Of a stretch of 64,000 nt of DNA, positions 61,803-64,000 are shown one piece after another. The DNA is taken from assembly GCF_003298775.1 (NCBI RefSeq), contig NZ_QNTQ01000011.1, forward strand, positions 102,555-166,554, written 5' to 3'. The stretch's first letter is position 1. Each line of letters opens with the position of its first letter. The translations under genes were made by a program, and so were the position numbers. The notes beneath the pieces were generated by a model. That model ran no database searches, was not told the DNA's origin, and saw only the letters and a program-made list of their open reading frames with translations. This stretch comes from Rhodosalinus halophilus. GTDB lineage: Bacteria > Pseudomonadota > Alphaproteobacteria > Rhodobacterales > Rhodobacteraceae.

Positions 61803-62099
61803 TCAGAGGCCGGTGGTCACGTCGATGGTGTTGCCCTCCTCGAGCGTGACATAGGCCTTCTTGACGTCCTTGCGGCGGCCCGAGATACCCCGGAACCGCT
61901 TGGTCTTGCCCTTGGTGATGGTCGTGTTCACGGCCTTCACCTTCACGCCGAAGAGCGCCTCGATCGCTTCCTTGATCTGCGGCTTGGCCGCGTCGATCGC
62001 CACTTCGAAAACCACGGCGTTGTGTTCCGACGCCATGGTGGACTTCTCGGTTATGACCGGCTTGCGGATCACGTCGTAGTGTTCGGGTTTCGCGCTCAT
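61803..62099 (-). CDS. rplW: 50S ribosomal protein L23
   Basis: A 98-residue exit-tunnel protein that docks SRP and trigger factor. [40 protein letters not shown] and [16 protein letters not shown] fit L23. Overlaps rplD by 4 bases. Confidence 0.97.
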   Translation of the reverse strand: MSAKPEHYDVIRKPVITEKSTMASEHNAVVFEVAIDAAKPQIKEAIEALFGVKVKAVNTTITKGKTKRFRGISGRRKDVKKAYVTLEEGNTIDVTTGL

Positions 62100-62713
62100 T
62101 TCAGCCGCGCCTCCAGTGCTTCGACACCCGCCTTGGTCAGCACGACGGTGTCGCGCTTGAGGATGTCATAGACGTTCGCGCCGACGCTGGGCAGCACGTC
62201 GAGCCCGTCGATGTTGCGCGCGGCCCGGGCGAAGCCCTCGTCGACCTCGGCCCCGTCGATCACCAGCGCGCGCTTCCAGCCGAGTTCGCGAACCTGGCGC
62301 GCGAGCTCGGAGGTCTTGCCGCTGGCCCTGGCCTCGTCGAGCACGACGAGCGCACCCTCGCGCGCCTTGGCCGAGAGCGCGTGCTTCAGCCCGAGCTTGC
62401 GGATCTTCTTGGGCAGCTCGTGCGCGTGGCTGCGCGGCACGGGCCCCTTGTAGACCCCGCCCTTGCGGAAGATGGGCGCATTGCGGTCGCCGTGGCGCGC
62501 GCCGCCCGTACCCTTCTGGCGGTAGATCTTCTTGCTCGAATAGCTGGTCTCCGAGCGCGTCTTGGCCTTGTGCGTGCCCTGCTGGGCGCGCGCCCGCTGC
62601 CAGCGGACGACGCGATGCAGGATGTCGGCGCGCGGCTCGAGACCGAAGATCTCGTCGCCGAGCTCGACCGACCCGGCGCTCGCGCCGTCCAGCTTGATGA
62701 CGTCGAGTTTCAT
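62096..62713 (-). CDS. rplD: 50S ribosomal protein L4
   Basis: A 205-residue protein with a tunnel-lining loop: [20 protein letters not shown] and [16 protein letters not shown]. In E. coli L4 represses the S10 operon; I see no equivalent leader here. Overlaps rplW by 4 bases and follows rplC by one base. Confidence 0.97.
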   Translation of the reverse strand: MKLDVIKLDGASAGSVELGDEIFGLEPRADILHRVVRWQRARAQQGTHKAKTRSETSYSSKKIYRQKGTGGARHGDRNAPIFRKGGVYKGPVPRSHAHELPKKIRKLGLKHALSAKAREGALVVLDEARASGKTSELARQVRELGWKRALVIDGAEVDEGFARAARNIDGLDVLPSVGANVYDILKRDTVVLTKAGVEALEARLK

Positions 62714-62714
62714 G

Positions 62715-63587
62715 TCACTCGCCTTCCTTCTTCTCGGGCGACTGGTCCGAGCTTTCCTCGGCCTCCTTCTGCGCCTCGATGTCGGCTTCCGCCTCCTTCA
62801 GCGCGGCCTCCTGCTCGGCGGCAGCGGCCTCCTCGGCGGCGCGGCGCGCCTCTTCCTCCTCGGCGGCGGCCTGCGCGGCGGCCTCCTCGGCCTGGCGCTT
62901 GGCCTCCTCGGCGGCGGACTTCAGCGCCGCGGGCAGGATCAGGTTCTCCGGCGTGGGCTTCTTGACGGCGTCCTTGACCGTCACCCAGCCGCCCTTGGGC
63001 CCGGGCACCGCGCCCTTGATCATGATGACCCCGCGCTCAGCGTCCGTCTTGACCACCTGCAGGTTCTGCGTGGTGACGCGGACAGCGCCCATGTGGCCGG
63101 CCATCTTCTTGCCCTTGAACACCCGGCCCGGATCCTGGCACTGCCCGGTGGAACCGTGGCTGCGGTGGCTGATCGACACGCCGTGCGTGGCCTCGAGGCC
63201 GCGGAAATTGTGCCGCTTCATCGCGCCGGCGAAGCCCTTGCCGATCGAGGTGCCGGAGATGTCCACGAACTGACCTTCGAAGTAGTGGTCGGCCGTGATC
63301 TCCTCGCCCACGTCGATCAGGTTCGCGGGATCCACGCGAAACTCCGCCAGCTTGCGCTTGGGCTCGACCTTGGCCTTGGCGAAATGGCCGCGCATCGGCT
63401 GGCTCACCCGCTTGACCTTGGACGTGCCGGCGCCCAGCTGCACCGCCGAGTAGCCGTCCCTGTCGGGCGTGCGCTGCGCCACCACCTGCAGCTTGTCGAG
63501 CTGCAGCACGGTGACGGGCACCTGCCGCCCGTCCTCCATGAAGAGCCGGGTCATCCCGACCTTCCTCGCGATCACTCCAGAGCGCAT
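62715..63587 (-). CDS. rplC: 50S ribosomal protein L3 with Ala/Glu-rich C-terminal extension
   Basis: A 290-residue L3. The core (1-218) has [16 protein letters not shown] and the signature [20 protein letters not shown], and Gln150 in STGQCQDPG, the site methylated by PrmB. Residues about 219-290 are an extra Ala/Glu/Lys-rich segment ([20 protein letters not shown]...) predicted to be a single long helix. E. coli L3 is 209 residues. Start at 63587 (ATG) after a GGAGGGCACCC site; the upstream frame is not family-like. Confidence 0.96.
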   Translation of the reverse strand: MRSGVIARKVGMTRLFMEDGRQVPVTVLQLDKLQVVAQRTPDRDGYSAVQLGAGTSKVKRVSQPMRGHFAKAKVEPKRKLAEFRVDPANLIDVGEEITADHYFEGQFVDISGTSIGKGFAGAMKRHNFRGLEATHGVSISHRSHGSTGQCQDPGRVFKGKKMAGHMGAVRVTTQNLQVVKTDAERGVIMIKGAVPGPKGGWVTVKDAVKKPTPENLILPAALKSAAEEAKRQAEEAAAQAAAEEEEARRAAEEAAAAEQEAALKEAEADIEAQKEAEESSDQSPEKKEGE

Positions 63588-63600
63588 GTGGGTGCCCTCC

Positions 63601-63915
63601 TCAGACCTTGATCTCGACATCCACGCCGGCGGCGAGGTCGAGCTTCATGAGCGCGTCCACCGTCTGCGGGGTGGGATCGACGATGTCGAGGAGCCGCTTG
63701 TGCGTCCGGATCTCGAACTGGTCGCGGCTCTTCTTGTTGACGTGCGGGCCGCGCAGGACAGTGAACTTCTCGATCTTGTTCGGAAGCGGGATCGGCCCGC
63801 GGACCTCGGCGCCGGTGCGCTTGGCCGTGTTCACGATCTCGCGCGTGCTGGCGTCCAGCACGCGATAGTCGAAGGCCTTGAGACGGATCCGGATGTTCTG
63901 GCTCGTAACTGCCAT
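63601..63915 (-). CDS. rpsJ: 30S ribosomal protein S10
   Basis: A 104-residue protein (NusE in antitermination). [20 protein letters not shown] and the signature [20 protein letters not shown] fit S10. First gene of the S10 operon, 68 bases after the tuf stop, 13 bases before rplC. Confidence 0.97.
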   Translation of the reverse strand: MAVTSQNIRIRLKAFDYRVLDASTREIVNTAKRTGAEVRGPIPLPNKIEKFTVLRGPHVNKKSRDQFEIRTHKRLLDIVDPTPQTVDALMKLDLAAGVDVEIKV

Positions 63916-63947
63916 CTGCCTTGCCTTTCACAGTTGAGAGGTGGACC

Positions 63948-63965
63948 GGGCCGGAGGTCCGGCCC
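63948..63965. other. Hairpin between tuf and rpsJ
   Basis: GGGCCGGA (63948-63955)/TCCGGCCC (63958-63965). The top pairs probably open to leave a 7-bp stem and 4-base loop. There is no T-run on the minus strand. It may attenuate or stabilise at the junction between tuf and the S10 genes. Confidence 0.5.
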
Positions 63966-63983
63966 ACATCGAACCGGTTGCGA

Positions 63984-64000
63984 TCACTCGATGATTTTGG
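63984..64000 (-). CDS. tuf: Elongation factor Tu, last residues (cut by window edge)
   Basis: On the minus strand the window begins with codons AAA ATC ATC GAG TGA, that is the Lys-Ile-Ile-Glu-stop end typical of alphaproteobacterial EF-Tu. Position before rpsJ is the conserved str-S10 junction. Only four codons are visible, so the call leans on synteny. Confidence 0.65.

Overview
The window is high-GC chromosomal DNA from an alphaproteobacterium, most likely of the Rhodobacterales (Rhodobacter/Paracoccus/Roseobacter type). This rests on gene content: a Fur-family Irr next to fabA, a full-length PhyR response regulator with an EcfG-type promoter, a complete Aap amino-acid ABC transporter, an Atp12 F1-assembly chaperone, a PutR/PutA pair without an N-terminal DNA-binding domain on PutA, the tiny membrane protein often mislabelled 'CTP synthetase' in this group, and a YidC opening MDDQNKN. 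I see no prophage, insertion sequence, CRISPR array or plasmid functions. Almost everything is core or housekeeping.

Layout. 1-6.3 kb: end of an unrecognised gene, the fabA-fabB-fabI operon divergent from irr, then a sulfatase-superfamily hydrolase, a metallo-beta-lactamase-fold hydrolase and tRNA-Leu(TAA). 6.3-14.3 kb: a TPR protein, putR/putA divergent pair, rhomboid protease, inositol monophosphatase and a run of small secreted or membrane proteins. 14.5-21.5 kb (plus strand): the small membrane protein, a sirtuin, a four-gene MCE/Mla-type lipid transporter operon, and a cobalt-type nitrile hydratase cluster. 21.5-29 kb: stress-type membrane protein, GNAT, phyR, ychF, a Pmp3-like protein, tRNA-Arg(ACG), and an operon of TVP38 protein, MerA-like flavoprotein and orphan histidine kinase. 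29.2-38.4 kb: rpmH-rnpA-yidD, a frameshifted glycosyltransferase, ttcA, an EAL protein, then yidC-MOSC-engB-argB-sixA. 38.5-43 kb: aapJQMP. 43.2-48.9 kb: an overlapping gene chain htrA, rarA, crcB, rluC-type, HAD phosphatase and ATP12. 48.98-64 kb: the S10-spc-alpha ribosomal superoperon, read on the minus strand from the tail of tuf to rplQ.

The genes give a coherent picture of membrane biogenesis (type II fatty-acid synthesis, YidC/YidD/SecY, MCE transport), translation (28 ribosomal-protein genes including rpmH, plus rpoA, adk, EngB, YchF, TtcA, RluC), nitrogen scavenging (Aap, PutA, nitrile hydratase) and stress control (PhyR, Irr, HtrA).

The points I rate highest are non-coding: a 418-base gap between rpmD and rplO that carries a strong terminator and a candidate promoter, splitting the spc operon; an exact EcfG-type promoter upstream of a PhyR gene that lacks nepR/ecfG beside it; a pair of CGTACG-centred palindromes between rarA and crcB; and a 34-base intergenic repeat present twice with one mismatch. 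I did not find a clearly new multi-gene system. The nearest candidates are the variant MCE operon and the TVP38/flavoprotein/kinase operon.
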